From a virus, in the IMG/VR virus record IMGVR_UViG_3300017917_004176, positions 1 through 64,000 of that record: a stretch of 64,000 nucleotides of DNA; one strand, given 5' to 3'. The number at the start of each line of letters is the position of its first letter. The first letter of the stretch is position 1. Below are positions 26,198 to 35,642 of this stretch, piece after piece. The translations under genes and the position numbers were made by a program. The notes below the pieces were generated by a model. The model saw nothing but the letters and a program-made list of their open reading frames with translations, was not told the origin of the DNA and made no database searches.

Positions 26198-28534
26198 GTG
26201 TATAATGTTTTATCAAATGAATTTTTAGAGAAGTATGAAGATTTTAGTCCAAATATGAATGAGCTTGGAAAGTTTGTTTATTTGAGAACATATTCAAGAT
26301 ACTTAACTAGCGAAAATCGAAGAGAGAATTGGAAAGAAACTGTAAAGCGCTCTGTTGAGTTTAATATAAAACAAGAGTTAGACCACTTAACAAGACAAGG
26401 TATGCCTATAACAAAATATAAAAAACAGCGTATTGAACAAGAGGCACAAATGTTTTTTAATTCAATGTATGGGCTTAACCAATTTTTAAGTGGGCGAACT
26501 ATGTGGGTTGGAGATAGTAGTAATTCTGGTATTCAAAAATTTGCAATGGCAAACTTCAATTGTGCCTATACTAAAGTAGAAAAATGGGAAGATTTGGGAG
26601 ATTTATTTTATGCTCTTTTAGTTGGTACTGGTGTTGGCTTTGGATGTCGATTAGAAAATGCAGAGAAACTTGCGCCTATCAGACGCTTTGGTTACTTAGT
26701 TAAATTCAAAGATTATAATTATATTGGCTTCCCTGGAATGATTAGCGAATCTTCTTTAAGCCTAAGTCAAGATACTGCAACCATTGTAATCGGTGACAGT
26801 AAAGAAGGTTGGGTTGGCTCATTAAATATTTTCCTTTCACTATTGACAGATAAAAAATATGACTATATTAAATATATAACACTTGATTTTGATCATGTTC
26901 GCCCTAATGGAACTCCATTAAAAACATTTGGTGGAACTGCATCTGGTCCAGAACCTTTAAAAGAAATGTTCGAAGGAATTCTTAAAGTTATTAGAAATGA
27001 ATACGATCCTGACAATCTAGCCGATCCAATGATAGATGGAAAAAATCCTGCGTATGTAAAAGTTCGTCCTGTTCATATTATGGATATTGCTAATCTAATT
27101 GGTTATAATGTTGTTGTTGGTGGCGTTCGTAGAACAGCTGAAATTTTCTTGCTTGATGAAAATGATATGGAGTCTGTATTTGCAAAGTTTGGATTAAATG
27201 GGCTTTGGACACAAGAACACTATGATAAGTTTACTAAGATTTGGGATATGATTAAAGCAAGTGGTATGAGATATCCAGAGCAAAGATTTTATAAAATGAA
27301 AGATGATTTTTTATCCAAGGGTTTTTATGAAGGAACTGGCTTTCATCATCGCAGAATGTCAAATAACTCAGTAGCATTTATTGAAAAGCCTGCAAAAGAA
27401 TATGTTATGCTTTTAGGTGAAATGATGCAACTAGAAGGCGAACCTGGAATGATTAATTTATATGAAGCTGCTCGTAGAATTTTTGCTGCTATGGGAATAA
27501 GTAATCCAGGACATGAATCAATTTGTGAAGTGGCCAAAGAAATAGGTTTAAATCCTTGTGCCGAAATTATCCTGTTTTCAAAAGGATTATGTAATCTAAC
27601 CACTGTCAATGTTAAGAATTTCGTAAAACAAGAAAATGGAAAACATGTATTAGATATTCAAGGTCTTTTGAATGCTCAAGTTTTATCTGCTCGGGCAGGC
27701 CTTCGCATGACTCTGATTCAACTAGAACTTCCTGAGTGGCATCGAGTTCAATCTACATATCGTTTAACAGGATGTTCATTAACTGGTTATCAAGATGCGC
27801 TTGAAATGGTTGGCTTAACAAAAGAAGATGAAAAAGCTTTACTGGCGGCTCTACGTAAAGTAGGGCAAGATGCTGTTAATCAATATGCAGATGAGCTTCG
27901 CATTCCCGCTCCTTTGTTTGTCACAGCTATTAAACCAGAGGGAACTCTTTCTCAGGTTGCTGGTGGAGTAAGTCCTGGACTTCACTTTTCTCATGCACCT
28001 TATTATATTCGACGCATTCGAATCAATGCTCGTGACCCATTAGCTCTAGCAGTTAAAGAATCTGGCTGGACTATTAATCCTGAGGTTGGAACTCCTGGCG
28101 ATACCTATGAAGAACAAATGAAAAATGCTCGCACACTAGTTATTGATTTTCCTATTGCAAGTGGTGCGTCAAGAACTAAAGATGATGTTTCTGCTTTAGA
28201 ACAATTTGAAATATATAAAACATTTCAAAAATATTATACAGATATGAATACTTCAAATACAATCACAGTTAAGCCTGATGAATGGACTGGATTATTCGAA
28301 CAAATCTATGAAGACTGGGATCAATATGTTGGAGTTTCTTTCTTGGCTTTAGATGGTGGAACATATCAATTAGCGCCATATGAGACCATTACAGAAGAAA
28401 AATATAAAGAATTATCTGCAGTTCATAATCCTCTGAGATTAGATTTACTTCAAGAGTATGATTTAAAACTATATTCTGAATTATTAGATGACACGATGGA
28501 AGGCTGCGAAGCTGGAGTTTGCCCAGTAAGATAA
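26198..28534 (+). CDS. nrdJ: Class II (B12-dependent) ribonucleotide reductase
   Basis: GTG start at 26198, 778 aa. It reduces ribonucleoside triphosphates to dNTP precursors using adenosylcobalamin instead of oxygen or an iron partner. Cys122 in NFNCAYT, Cys454 in NPCAE (radical) and Cys465 in LCNLTTVN have the spacing of the Lactobacillus monomeric enzyme (408/419). The C-terminus CEAGVCPV is the CxxxxC shuttle pair reduced by thioredoxin, which this operon also encodes (33196). LVGTGVGFGCR and KPEGTLSQVAGGVSPG are further landmarks. Host must supply B12. Confidence 0.93.
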   Translation: MYNVLSNEFLEKYEDFSPNMNELGKFVYLRTYSRYLTSENRRENWKETVKRSVEFNIKQELDHLTRQGMPITKYKKQRIEQEAQMFFNSMYGLNQFLSGRTMWVGDSSNSGIQKFAMANFNCAYTKVEKWEDLGDLFYALLVGTGVGFGCRLENAEKLAPIRRFGYLVKFKDYNYIGFPGMISESSLSLSQDTATIVIGDSKEGWVGSLNIFLSLLTDKKYDYIKYITLDFDHVRPNGTPLKTFGGTASGPEPLKEMFEGILKVIRNEYDPDNLADPMIDGKNPAYVKVRPVHIMDIANLIGYNVVVGGVRRTAEIFLLDENDMESVFAKFGLNGLWTQEHYDKFTKIWDMIKASGMRYPEQRFYKMKDDFLSKGFYEGTGFHHRRMSNNSVAFIEKPAKEYVMLLGEMMQLEGEPGMINLYEAARRIFAAMGISNPGHESICEVAKEIGLNPCAEIILFSKGLCNLTTVNVKNFVKQENGKHVLDIQGLLNAQVLSARAGLRMTLIQLELPEWHRVQSTYRLTGCSLTGYQDALEMVGLTKEDEKALLAALRKVGQDAVNQYADELRIPAPLFVTAIKPEGTLSQVAGGVSPGLHFSHAPYYIRRIRINARDPLALAVKESGWTINPEVGTPGDTYEEQMKNARTLVIDFPIASGASRTKDDVSALEQFEIYKTFQKYYTDMNTSNTITVKPDEWTGLFEQIYEDWDQYVGVSFLALDGGTYQLAPYETITEEKYKELSAVHNPLRLDLLQEYDLKLYSELLDDTMEGCEAGVCPVR

Positions 28535-28546
28535 GGAGGAAGTTTT

Positions 28547-29962
28547 ATGAAATATGATGTTTTAATCGTTGGAGCAGGACCTACTGGTATTTTTGCTGCA
28601 TATGAACTTATAAATAAAAGCCCCAATCTAAAAGTATTGGTTTTGGATAAAGGACATGAAATTACAAGACGCAATTGTCCTATATTAGAAGGTAGAATAG
28701 AAAAATGTCCACCACCAGCTGGTAAGAAAGATTATGCTGGATGCTTGCCTGCTTGTTCGATAACAAGCGGGTTTGGTGGAGCTGGAGCCTATTCTGATGG
28801 TAAGTTTAATATAACTTCTGAGTTCGGGGGATGGATGTCCGAATACCTACCCCCCTCTCAAGTTTTAGATTTAATTAAGTATGTAGATAAAATTAATCTA
28901 GAAATGGGCGCACCCCTAGAAAAGACTAACCCTAATTCTCCATATATAAATGAGATAGAAAAAAAGGCTATTTCGGCTGGTCTTAAATTATTGAAGGCAG
29001 AAGTAAGACATCTTGGAACTGAGCTCAATTTAGAAATCTTAAAAAGAATATATGATTCTTTGAAAAATAGAGTTGAGTTTAGATTTAAGACTGAAGTTAT
29101 TGATATTGAATTTCAAGATAATCAAGTTCAATCAGTCGTCACTAATAAAGGAGAAGTTTTACACGCAGAAACCTTTATTATATGTCCTGGTCGAGATGGT
29201 TCTATTTGGTTAAAAAACTTATTATCAAAACAAAAAGTTAAGTTTACAAACAATCAAGTAGATATTGGAGTTCGAGTTGAAACTTCTGACGTTATTATGT
29301 CTGACATTAATAAACACTTATACGAGGCCAAGTTTATATACAATACTTCCTTCGGAACAAAAGTAAGAACTTTTTGCTCAAATCCATCTGGTCATGTTGT
29401 AGTAGAAAATCATTCTGGAACAATGCTTGCAAATGGTCATTCTTATAAAGACCCTGTTTTGGCAAGTACAAATACAAACTTTGCTCTTCTTGTCTCTCAT
29501 GTTTTTACAGAGCCATTTAATCTAACTAATGAATATGCTCATGAAATTGCAAGACTTGCAAACCACCTTTCAAATGGTGGATTGATTATTCAAAAGTTTG
29601 GAGATATAATGAAAAATCGTAGAAGCACAGACAAGAGAATAAAAGAAGGGTTTGTTGAGCCAACATTAAAAGAAGCAGTACCAGGTGATTTAGGATTAGC
29701 TCTTCCATATGTGACCATGAAAAGTCTGATAGAAATGATCGAAGCTCTTGATGTAGTTACTCCAGGAATAGCTTCTGAACATACATTATTATATGGAGTA
29801 GAAGCAAAATTTTATTCTTCTCGTCCACAGGTAGACAAGACTTTTAAAACTTCCATTGATAATTTATATGTTGGTGGAGATGGCGCAGGTCTAACTCGAG
29901 GATTAGCACAAGCTAGTGCATCGGGAGTTTGGATTGCTAGAAATATATCTGAAAATAGGTGA
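28547..29962 (+). CDS. FAD-dependent oxidoreductase (COG2509-like)
   Basis: A 471-aa flavoprotein. N-terminal Rossmann site [14 protein letters not shown] with the acidic partner in LVLDKG, then [14 protein letters not shown], a second nucleotide-binding strand [10 protein letters not shown], and the C-terminal FAD motif [13 protein letters not shown]. This order matches the uncharacterised FAD-dependent dehydrogenase group COG2509. RBS AAGGAGGAAG. It lies between nrdJ and glyA, so a redox step in one-carbon or nucleotide metabolism is likely; the substrate cannot be read from sequence. Confidence 0.75.
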   Translation: MKYDVLIVGAGPTGIFAAYELINKSPNLKVLVLDKGHEITRRNCPILEGRIEKCPPPAGKKDYAGCLPACSITSGFGGAGAYSDGKFNITSEFGGWMSEYLPPSQVLDLIKYVDKINLEMGAPLEKTNPNSPYINEIEKKAISAGLKLLKAEVRHLGTELNLEILKRIYDSLKNRVEFRFKTEVIDIEFQDNQVQSVVTNKGEVLHAETFIICPGRDGSIWLKNLLSKQKVKFTNNQVDIGVRVETSDVIMSDINKHLYEAKFIYNTSFGTKVRTFCSNPSGHVVVENHSGTMLANGHSYKDPVLASTNTNFALLVSHVFTEPFNLTNEYAHEIARLANHLSNGGLIIQKFGDIMKNRRSTDKRIKEGFVEPTLKEAVPGDLGLALPYVTMKSLIEMIEALDVVTPGIASEHTLLYGVEAKFYSSRPQVDKTFKTSIDNLYVGGDGAGLTRGLAQASASGVWIARNISENR

Positions 29963-29966
29963 ACAC

Positions 29967-31166
29967 ATGAGAGATACTAAAATACTAGATTTAATAAACA
30001 AAGAAGCAAAAAGACAAAAAAATAATATAGAGCTCATAGCTTCTGAGAACTTTGTTTCTCAAGATATTTTATTGGCTCAAGGTTCCATACTCACAAATAA
30101 GTATGCAGAAGGATATCCTGGAAGCAGATACTATGGTGGGTGTGAATGGGTTGATGAAGTAGAGCGAGTTGCAATAGAAAGAGCAAAACAATTATTCGGC
30201 GCTGAACATGTTAATGTTCAACCACATTCTGGATCACAGGCAAATACTGCAGTTTATTCTGCGCTTTTAACTCATGGTGATGTTGTTTTGGCAATGGACC
30301 TTGCACATGGTGGACATTTAACTCATGGAAGCCCAGTTAATTTTAGTGGTAAAACATACAATTTTTATCACTATGGAGTTGATAAAGAAACTCATTTAAT
30401 TGACTATGACCAGGTAAGAGAACAAGCTAAAAGACTTCAGCCAAAAATGATAGTTGCGGGTGCAAGCGCATATTCAAGAATAATTGATTTTGCAAAGTTT
30501 AGAGAAATAGCAGATGAAGTAGATGCTTATTTAATGGTTGATATGGCTCATATCTCAGGTTTAGTTGCAACAGGTGCGCATCCAAGTCCAGTACCATATG
30601 CAGACTTTGTTACGTCAACAACACATAAAACCCTAAGAGGTCCTCGCGGTGGAATAATACTAAGTAAGAAAGAATATGGTCCTGCTATAGACAAAGCGAT
30701 TTTCCCTGGTATACAAGGAGGTCCTTTGGTTCATGTTATAGCAGCTAAAGCCATATGTTTCAATGAGGCATTAGATCCATCATTTAAGTTGTATATTGAC
30801 AAAGTTGTTAGGAACTCAAAAAGATTTGCTCAAAATCTTCAAAACAATGGATTTGAAATTATTTCAGGTGGAACTGATAATCATCTTTTTTTAGTTAACG
30901 TTGCTAAAAAAGGACTTACAGGAAAACGAGTAGAAGAAAGTCTAGATGAAATAGGTATAACTCTAAATAAAAATTCCATTCCTTTTGACGAACTATCTTT
31001 TAAAGTGACTAGTGGTGTTAGAATTGGAACAGCCGCCGTAACCACCAGAGGTTTTGATGCTATTGAGATAGATGAGGTCTCAGAGATAATAACTGACTTC
31101 CTCGGCAATAAAATAACAAAACAAGAAGCTAGTGATCGAGTCAAAGACTTGACCTACGTATTCTAA
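29967..31166 (+). CDS. glyA: Serine hydroxymethyltransferase
   Basis: A 399-aa PLP enzyme converting serine and THF to glycine and methylene-THF. Landmarks: [41 protein letters not shown], and [12 protein letters not shown] with PLP-lysine K221. ATG at 29967, just after the FAD gene ends (4 bases), with AGGTGA as ribosome site. It supplies the cofactor for ThyA. Slightly shorter than host GlyA (about 415). Uncommon in phage genomes. Confidence 0.92.
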   Translation: MRDTKILDLINKEAKRQKNNIELIASENFVSQDILLAQGSILTNKYAEGYPGSRYYGGCEWVDEVERVAIERAKQLFGAEHVNVQPHSGSQANTAVYSALLTHGDVVLAMDLAHGGHLTHGSPVNFSGKTYNFYHYGVDKETHLIDYDQVREQAKRLQPKMIVAGASAYSRIIDFAKFREIADEVDAYLMVDMAHISGLVATGAHPSPVPYADFVTSTTHKTLRGPRGGIILSKKEYGPAIDKAIFPGIQGGPLVHVIAAKAICFNEALDPSFKLYIDKVVRNSKRFAQNLQNNGFEIISGGTDNHLFLVNVAKKGLTGKRVEESLDEIGITLNKNSIPFDELSFKVTSGVRIGTAAVTTRGFDAIEIDEVSEIITDFLGNKITKQEASDRVKDLTYVF

Positions 31167-31183
31167 AAAAGGAGAACAAAAAT

Positions 31184-31675
31184 ATGGCAAATGTAAGTCC
31201 TAAGCTTGTAGAGATGTTGAATCAACAAATTGCACATGAAGGCTTAAACTCTCAAAAATATGCTTATATTGGAGCATGGTTGCAAAACAAAGGATTAAAT
31301 AAAATTGGTGCACACTTTTTTCCAGGACAAACTGATGAAGAAAGAAGTCATCAAGATTTAATTCGTGATTATTTAATTAAAAGAAATGAAAATGTTCAAT
31401 CTTATGTTATTCCAGAATTTAAAATGGAACTGTCTGGCGTAACTCAAATTGCTCAATTTTATTTAGCAACAGAGCAAGAAACAACTGCAAAATTAAAAGC
31501 TATCGCACTAGCTGCTTTTGCAGAAGGAGATCTTTTAACTTTTGATTTTGCTATGGACATGGTTCATAAACAATTAAATGAAGAAGATGAGGCTATTACT
31601 TTCTTGGATAAAGCTATTATGGCTGATGATGCTCCAGAAGTATTATTGCTTTGGGATGCAAATTTTTCACTATAA
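31184..31675 (+). CDS. Ferritin (non-haem, FtnA-like)
   Basis: A 163-aa four-helix protein. Ferroxidase ligands are present with FtnA spacing: Glu19, Glu53 and His56 (DEERSH), Glu97/99 (ATEQETT), Gln130 and Glu133 (HKQLNEE). Ferritins oxidise ferrous iron and store it in a 24-mer shell. RBS AAAAGGAG. It sits between SHMT and two phage-type genes, within the metabolic run that also contains haem proteins. Could limit oxidative damage or hold iron for QcrB/QcrC; inferred. Confidence 0.88.
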   Translation: MANVSPKLVEMLNQQIAHEGLNSQKYAYIGAWLQNKGLNKIGAHFFPGQTDEERSHQDLIRDYLIKRNENVQSYVIPEFKMELSGVTQIAQFYLATEQETTAKLKAIALAAFAEGDLLTFDFAMDMVHKQLNEEDEAITFLDKAIMADDAPEVLLLWDANFSL

Positions 31676-31693
31676 TATAAAGGGGGGTTTAAA

Positions 31694-32551
31694 ATGCCCT
31701 TAAAAAGAGATAGTTCTGATAAGTCTTTTAGAATGAATGTTTCTTTCTTAATAAGAGAGGGATATCTACAAGAGCAAGCTGAATTAATTGCTTTACAGAT
31801 ACAGAAAAAATCTGCATCTCGAGTTGTGACTGCAGAAGAAAAACTTTCTCAAATTGATTTTATTGAACTAGAAAAAATAATGGATAGTATAGAAGCAATT
31901 GAAGATGAGAATGATCAATTGAGTAAAAGATATGATATGGGTAGTATAAAAGATATTGGCCCAAGTGGAAAGCATTTAATATACTATACTACTGAAACAA
32001 AAGATCTTCAACTTCTAGAAGACGTAAAATTTTGGAATATGTTTATGGATGAATTGGATTCTTTCCCTTATGAAACTCATATTGAAAACGAAGAAGATAG
32101 AATTATTATTGTATCGAATATTCATGAAGAAGATGAATATGAGTTTGGAAAAAAGAAAACTGGTGCTAGTACACCAGCTCCAGCAAAAGATAGAATAAAA
32201 GGCAGTGAAAAAAATAAGCCTGGAACTGCAAAAGGTCCTGGTGGAGATATTGATATTGATGAAAGTACAGAAGCTGGATTAAAAAATAAAGTTTCTGAGC
32301 ATAATGAAAAAATGAAAAAACTTGGAAAGCCAGACTGGTCTAAGGCTACCTTGGGACAGCTAAAAGCTGTGTATAGAAGAGGTGCAGGAGCATACTCACA
32401 ATCTCATAGACCTGGTGTGTCTAGAGGTGCATGGGCGATGGCAAGAGTCAATGCATATTTGTATCTTTTAAAAAATGGTAGACCTAAGAGTAAAAACTAT
32501 GTAACAGACAATGATTTACTTCCAGAAAAACACCCAAAATCTACAAGATAA
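31694..32551 (+). CDS. Hypothetical phage protein with C-terminal YRRGAGA domain, 285 aa
   Basis: The N-terminus (SSDKSFRMNVSFLIREGY then QEQAELIALQIQ) matches the start of the next gene's product (SDKAAQANIRTLIKEGYPRE), so the two share a domain. The C-terminus VYRRGAGAYSQSHRPGVSRG with WAMARVNAYLYLLKNG resembles a small phage domain I recall as DUF5824. A Lys/Gly/Pro linker joins them. RBS AGGGGGG. Function unknown. Confidence 0.65.
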   Translation: MPLKRDSSDKSFRMNVSFLIREGYLQEQAELIALQIQKKSASRVVTAEEKLSQIDFIELEKIMDSIEAIEDENDQLSKRYDMGSIKDIGPSGKHLIYYTTETKDLQLLEDVKFWNMFMDELDSFPYETHIENEEDRIIIVSNIHEEDEYEFGKKKTGASTPAPAKDRIKGSEKNKPGTAKGPGGDIDIDESTEAGLKNKVSEHNEKMKKLGKPDWSKATLGQLKAVYRRGAGAYSQSHRPGVSRGAWAMARVNAYLYLLKNGRPKSKNYVTDNDLLPEKHPKSTR

Positions 32552-32568
32552 AAAAAGGAGGTTATAAC

Positions 32569-33177
32569 GTGCCATTAAAGAAAAGTCCATCTGATAAGGC
32601 TGCACAAGCCAATATCAGAACTTTAATTAAAGAGGGCTATCCTAGAGAGCAAGCCGTAGCTATAGCTCTAGATATCCAAAGAAAAGAAGCTGAAAAGACA
32701 AAAGCAGAGCTAAAAACTCCGCAACAAAAAATTGAAGAGATAGATTTTAAGGCTCTTCATGACGAGCTTCTTTCTGCAAAAGCTATCAAAGATCCGCAGC
32801 ATGGACACTCAACTCGCTATGCATATGTTGGAACTGTTGCCGATTTAACTCCTAGTGGAAAGCACTATATATATTGGTCAGAAGATCACTCAAATCCAGA
32901 AATTGAAGCAGATGTTGAATTTTGGTCTATGTTTGAAGCAGAGTTAGAAAAATTTGATTTTCCTGTTTGGTTGGAAAATAATAAAGATGAAATTCTATTG
33001 GGCGCTTATTTTGCAGAAGATCAAAACTTTGTTGAACAACCTTCTGATGCTATTGAGGCTATGACAACTGAAGATTCAGTTGTAATAGATGAAGAGACTT
33101 CATATCAAGTAAATAATGAAGATGCTGAAGAAAATTCTCTTGGTGCTATATTAAATAAATTAATTACTAAAAAATAA
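32569..33177 (+). CDS. Hypothetical phage protein, 202 aa, N-terminal paralog of previous
   Basis: GTG start at 32569 with AAAGGAGG 7 bases upstream. Shares with 31694-32551 the N-terminal 30 residues and the middle segment (PSGKHYIYWSE against PSGKHLIYYTT; VEFWSMFEAELEKF against VKFWNMFMDELDSF), but lacks the C-terminal domain and has an acidic tail instead. Likely arose by duplication. Unknown function. Confidence 0.65.
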   Translation: MPLKKSPSDKAAQANIRTLIKEGYPREQAVAIALDIQRKEAEKTKAELKTPQQKIEEIDFKALHDELLSAKAIKDPQHGHSTRYAYVGTVADLTPSGKHYIYWSEDHSNPEIEADVEFWSMFEAELEKFDFPVWLENNKDEILLGAYFAEDQNFVEQPSDAIEAMTTEDSVVIDEETSYQVNNEDAEENSLGAILNKLITKK

Positions 33178-33195
33178 ATTTGAGGAGTAAGTAAT

Positions 33196-33456
33196 ATGAA
33201 AATTATTAAATTTTCTGCAGAATGGTGTGGCCCTTGTAAAATGTTAGATAAACAATTACCCCAAGTAATTGAGCATTTTGAATCCAAGGGAATCGCTTTA
33301 GAAATTGAAAAAATAGATATTGACTTAGACAAAGAAAAAGCTGAGCAATATGATATTATGGGAGTTCCAACTTTAATCTTGGAACCATCTCAAAAAAGAT
33401 TAGTTGGTTATATGCCAGCTGCAAAATTAATCGAGGAACTTGAAGCACAAAATTAA
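33196..33456 (+). CDS. Thioredoxin
   Basis: An 86-aa minimal thioredoxin with WCGPC (Cys11, Cys14) after a beta strand, and the cis-proline GVPTLIL. Shorter than the usual 105 aa, like many phage versions. RBS GAGGAG. The class II reductase upstream is re-reduced by thioredoxin at its C-terminal Cys pair, so this is its likely partner. Confidence 0.88.
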   Translation: MKIIKFSAEWCGPCKMLDKQLPQVIEHFESKGIALEIEKIDIDLDKEKAEQYDIMGVPTLILEPSQKRLVGYMPAAKLIEELEAQN

Positions 33457-33485
33457 TTGACAAAATATAATATTTTTGATATAAT
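33457..33485 (+). promoter_or_regulatory. Promoter TTGACA-17-TATAAT
   Basis: -35 overlaps the thioredoxin stop codon; -10 at 33480-33485, then TATTATATGG. Confidence 0.8.
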
Positions 33486-33524
33486 TATTATATGGTCTTA
33501 TTTTTATAAAAAAGGAGAGTTATT

Positions 33525-33710
33525 ATGTCCAATAAAAAATTATTCTTTCAATGTTTCTCAATTAACTTTCATCGTTTTCTAAAAGCAAATGGTCTAAGAG
33601 CGATGAGCAAAAATGTCCACGCAAATGGAAAAACCTTTTGGGTTTATGAGCGCACAGAACAATTTGAAAAATGCCTTAAAATTTGGCACGATACTAAGCC
33701 CGTGAAATAG
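33525..33710 (+). CDS. Small hypothetical protein, 61 aa
   Basis: ATG after AAAAGGAGAG. The pattern FFQCFSINFHRFLKANG then GKTFWVYERTEQFEKCL recalls a small Firmicutes/phage domain (DUF5659-like) of unknown role. Own promoter just upstream and a new promoter directly after the stop. Confidence 0.6.
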   Translation: MSNKKLFFQCFSINFHRFLKANGLRAMSKNVHANGKTFWVYERTEQFEKCLKIWHDTKPVK

Positions 33711-33711
33711 G

Positions 33712-33740
33712 TTGACAAATCCTTATATTTTTGATATAAT
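33712..33740 (+). promoter_or_regulatory. Promoter TTGACA-17-TATAAT
   Basis: Boxes at 33712-33717 and 33735-33740. Drives the BMP lipoprotein and probably qcrB-qcrC, as no terminator is evident between them. Confidence 0.8.
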
Positions 33741-33778
33741 ATAATTGTAATACAAAATAAATATAAGGAGAATTGTCT

Positions 33779-34852
33779 ATGCAAAAACGTTTTATTCTTA
33801 TCTTTTCAATCTTTGCAGCACTTTCTTTAGTTCTTTCTGCCTGTGGTGGAACGACTGAAGAAACTAAGTTTAAAGTTGGTATGGTTACTGACGCTGGTAC
33901 GATTGATGACAAATCTTTCAACCAAGGAACTTGGGAAGGTGTTTTAAAAGCTGGTAGTGATTTTAATTTAGATACTGTATATCTAAAACCAACTGGAACC
34001 ACTCAAGCAGATTATCTAAGAGAAATCACAAATTTATATGATACTGGTTACAAGCTTATTGTAACACCAGGCTTTAAATTTGAAACTACTATTTTTGAAG
34101 CTCAAACAAAATATCCTGATGCAAAATTCATTTTAATTGATGGATATCCTCATGCAGGAGATTGGGCTCCAGTAGTTGGAGAGAATACAGTTTCTATCTT
34201 CTTCGCAGAACATCAATCGGGCTTCCTAGCTGGTTTGGCTACTGCACTAGAAATTGGAACTGGTAAGGTTGGTTTTATTGGCGGTATGGAAATTCCTCCA
34301 GTTCAAAAATTCAACTGGGGCTTCCAACAAGGTGTTGCTTATGCAAATGCTAATTTTGGAACTACAGTAACTATTGCTCCAGAAGATGTTGTTTATCAAG
34401 GTTCATTCGATAATGTGCAAGCTGGTAAAACTATCGCTGCTGCTATGTATGAACGCGGAGTTAAAGTTATCTTTGCTGCTGCAGGTGGAGTTGGCGTAGG
34501 TGCTATCTCTGAAGCTAAAGATCGTGCATTAGCTGGCGAAGAAGTATGGATTGTTGGAGTAGATGTTGACCAATATGCTGAAGGAGTTTATACAGATGGT
34601 AAGTCAATCATCTTAACTTCTGCTATGAAATATATTGATCAAGCTGCGTATGATATGATTAAAGCTGAATTAGATGGAACATTCCCAGGTGGAGAAATCT
34701 TAACTTTCGATGTTACAAATAATGGAGTAGGTATTCCAAAAGAAAATCCTAATCTTTCAGCTGAAACTGTTGGCAAAGTAAATGAAGTTCTTGAATTATT
34801 AAAAGAGGGAACTGTTACTGTATCTGCTGAGCAAGGCAATTTAATTAAGTAA
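33779..34852 (+). CDS. BMP-family (PnrA/Med-like) nucleoside-binding lipoprotein
   Basis: A 357-aa exported lipoprotein: basic MQKR, hydrophobic core, lipobox LSAC with Cys22. The mature part begins FKVGMVTDAGTIDDKSFNQG, the hallmark of BMP substrate-binding proteins, and keeps WGFQQGVAYAN, FAAAGGVGVGAI and IVGVDVDQ. These proteins bind purine nucleosides (or act as kinase regulators) on the outer face of the membrane for an ABC importer; no importer gene is in this window. ATG at 33779 follows AAGGAGAA. Looks host-derived. May feed nucleosides to the phage or occupy a surface receptor. Confidence 0.88.
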   Translation: MQKRFILIFSIFAALSLVLSACGGTTEETKFKVGMVTDAGTIDDKSFNQGTWEGVLKAGSDFNLDTVYLKPTGTTQADYLREITNLYDTGYKLIVTPGFKFETTIFEAQTKYPDAKFILIDGYPHAGDWAPVVGENTVSIFFAEHQSGFLAGLATALEIGTGKVGFIGGMEIPPVQKFNWGFQQGVAYANANFGTTVTIAPEDVVYQGSFDNVQAGKTIAAAMYERGVKVIFAAAGGVGVGAISEAKDRALAGEEVWIVGVDVDQYAEGVYTDGKSIILTSAMKYIDQAAYDMIKAELDGTFPGGEILTFDVTNNGVGIPKENPNLSAETVGKVNEVLELLKEGTVTVSAEQGNLIK

Positions 34853-34943
34853 TATATCTTTAAGTGGTGCTATCTGGCGGCCCACTCTAAAAAATAAAAG
34901 CCAGAGTTTTATTATAAGGGCGAATTTAAAGGAGTGATGATCC

Positions 34944-35618
34944 ATGTTAAATCGCATTTATGACTGGATTGATGAGCGCCTAGATATTACACCTATTTGG
35001 CGAGATATCGCCGATCATGAAGTCCCAGAGCATGTAAATCCCGCACATCATTTTTCTGCATTCGTATACTGCTTTGGAGGACTTACATTTTTTGTTACTG
35101 TCATACAAATATTATCTGGAATGTTCTTAACAATGTACTATGTTCCAGATATTGAAAATGCTTGGCAATCGGTTTACTATTTACAAAATGAAGTTGCATT
35201 TGGACAGATTGTTCGTGGTATGCATCATTGGGGTGCAAGTGTTGTTATTGTTATGATGTTCTTACACACACTTAGAGTTTTCTTTCAAGGTGCCTATAAA
35301 AAACCACGCGAAATGAATTGGGTAGTAGGAGTTCTAATCTTCTTTGTTATGTTGGCCCTTGGTTTCACTGGATATTTACTACCATGGGACATGAAAGCAT
35401 TATTTGCTACAAAAGTTGGCCTGCAAATTGCAGAAGCAACACCATTTATAGGACCACTATTGAAAACATTATTAGCTGGATCAGCAGATGTTGTTGGGGC
35501 TCAAACATTAGCACGATTCTTTGCGATCCATGTATTCTTTCTACCTGCAGCACTTTTTGCCTTATTAGCAGCTCATTTTATTTTTATTCGCAAACAAGGC
35601 ATATCAGGGCCTTTGTAA
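34944..35618 (+). CDS. qcrB: Menaquinol:cytochrome c reductase, cytochrome b subunit
   Basis: A 224-aa membrane protein that reads almost residue for residue like my memory of B. subtilis QcrB, with the same length. Four hydrophobic helices. Haem b ligands are His94/His108 and His196/His211, with the 14 and 15 residue spacing of cytochrome b6. Cys43 (VYCFGG) is the site of the extra covalent haem in the b6 type. The complex passes electrons from menaquinol to cytochrome c and moves protons. The Rieske gene qcrA, normally directly upstream, is absent here. RBS AAAGGAGTGATG. Confidence 0.95.
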   Translation: MLNRIYDWIDERLDITPIWRDIADHEVPEHVNPAHHFSAFVYCFGGLTFFVTVIQILSGMFLTMYYVPDIENAWQSVYYLQNEVAFGQIVRGMHHWGASVVIVMMFLHTLRVFFQGAYKKPREMNWVVGVLIFFVMLALGFTGYLLPWDMKALFATKVGLQIAEATPFIGPLLKTLLAGSADVVGAQTLARFFAIHVFFLPAALFALLAAHFIFIRKQGISGPL

Positions 35619-35642
35619 GTTGAATAAGGGAGATGAACATAT

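Noticed and set aside
34853-34943. Remnant of qcrA (Rieske) upstream of qcrB
   Set aside because: I looked for a Rieske C-terminal end or CxH motif in this 91-base gap and saw none. Nothing supports a recent deletion scar.
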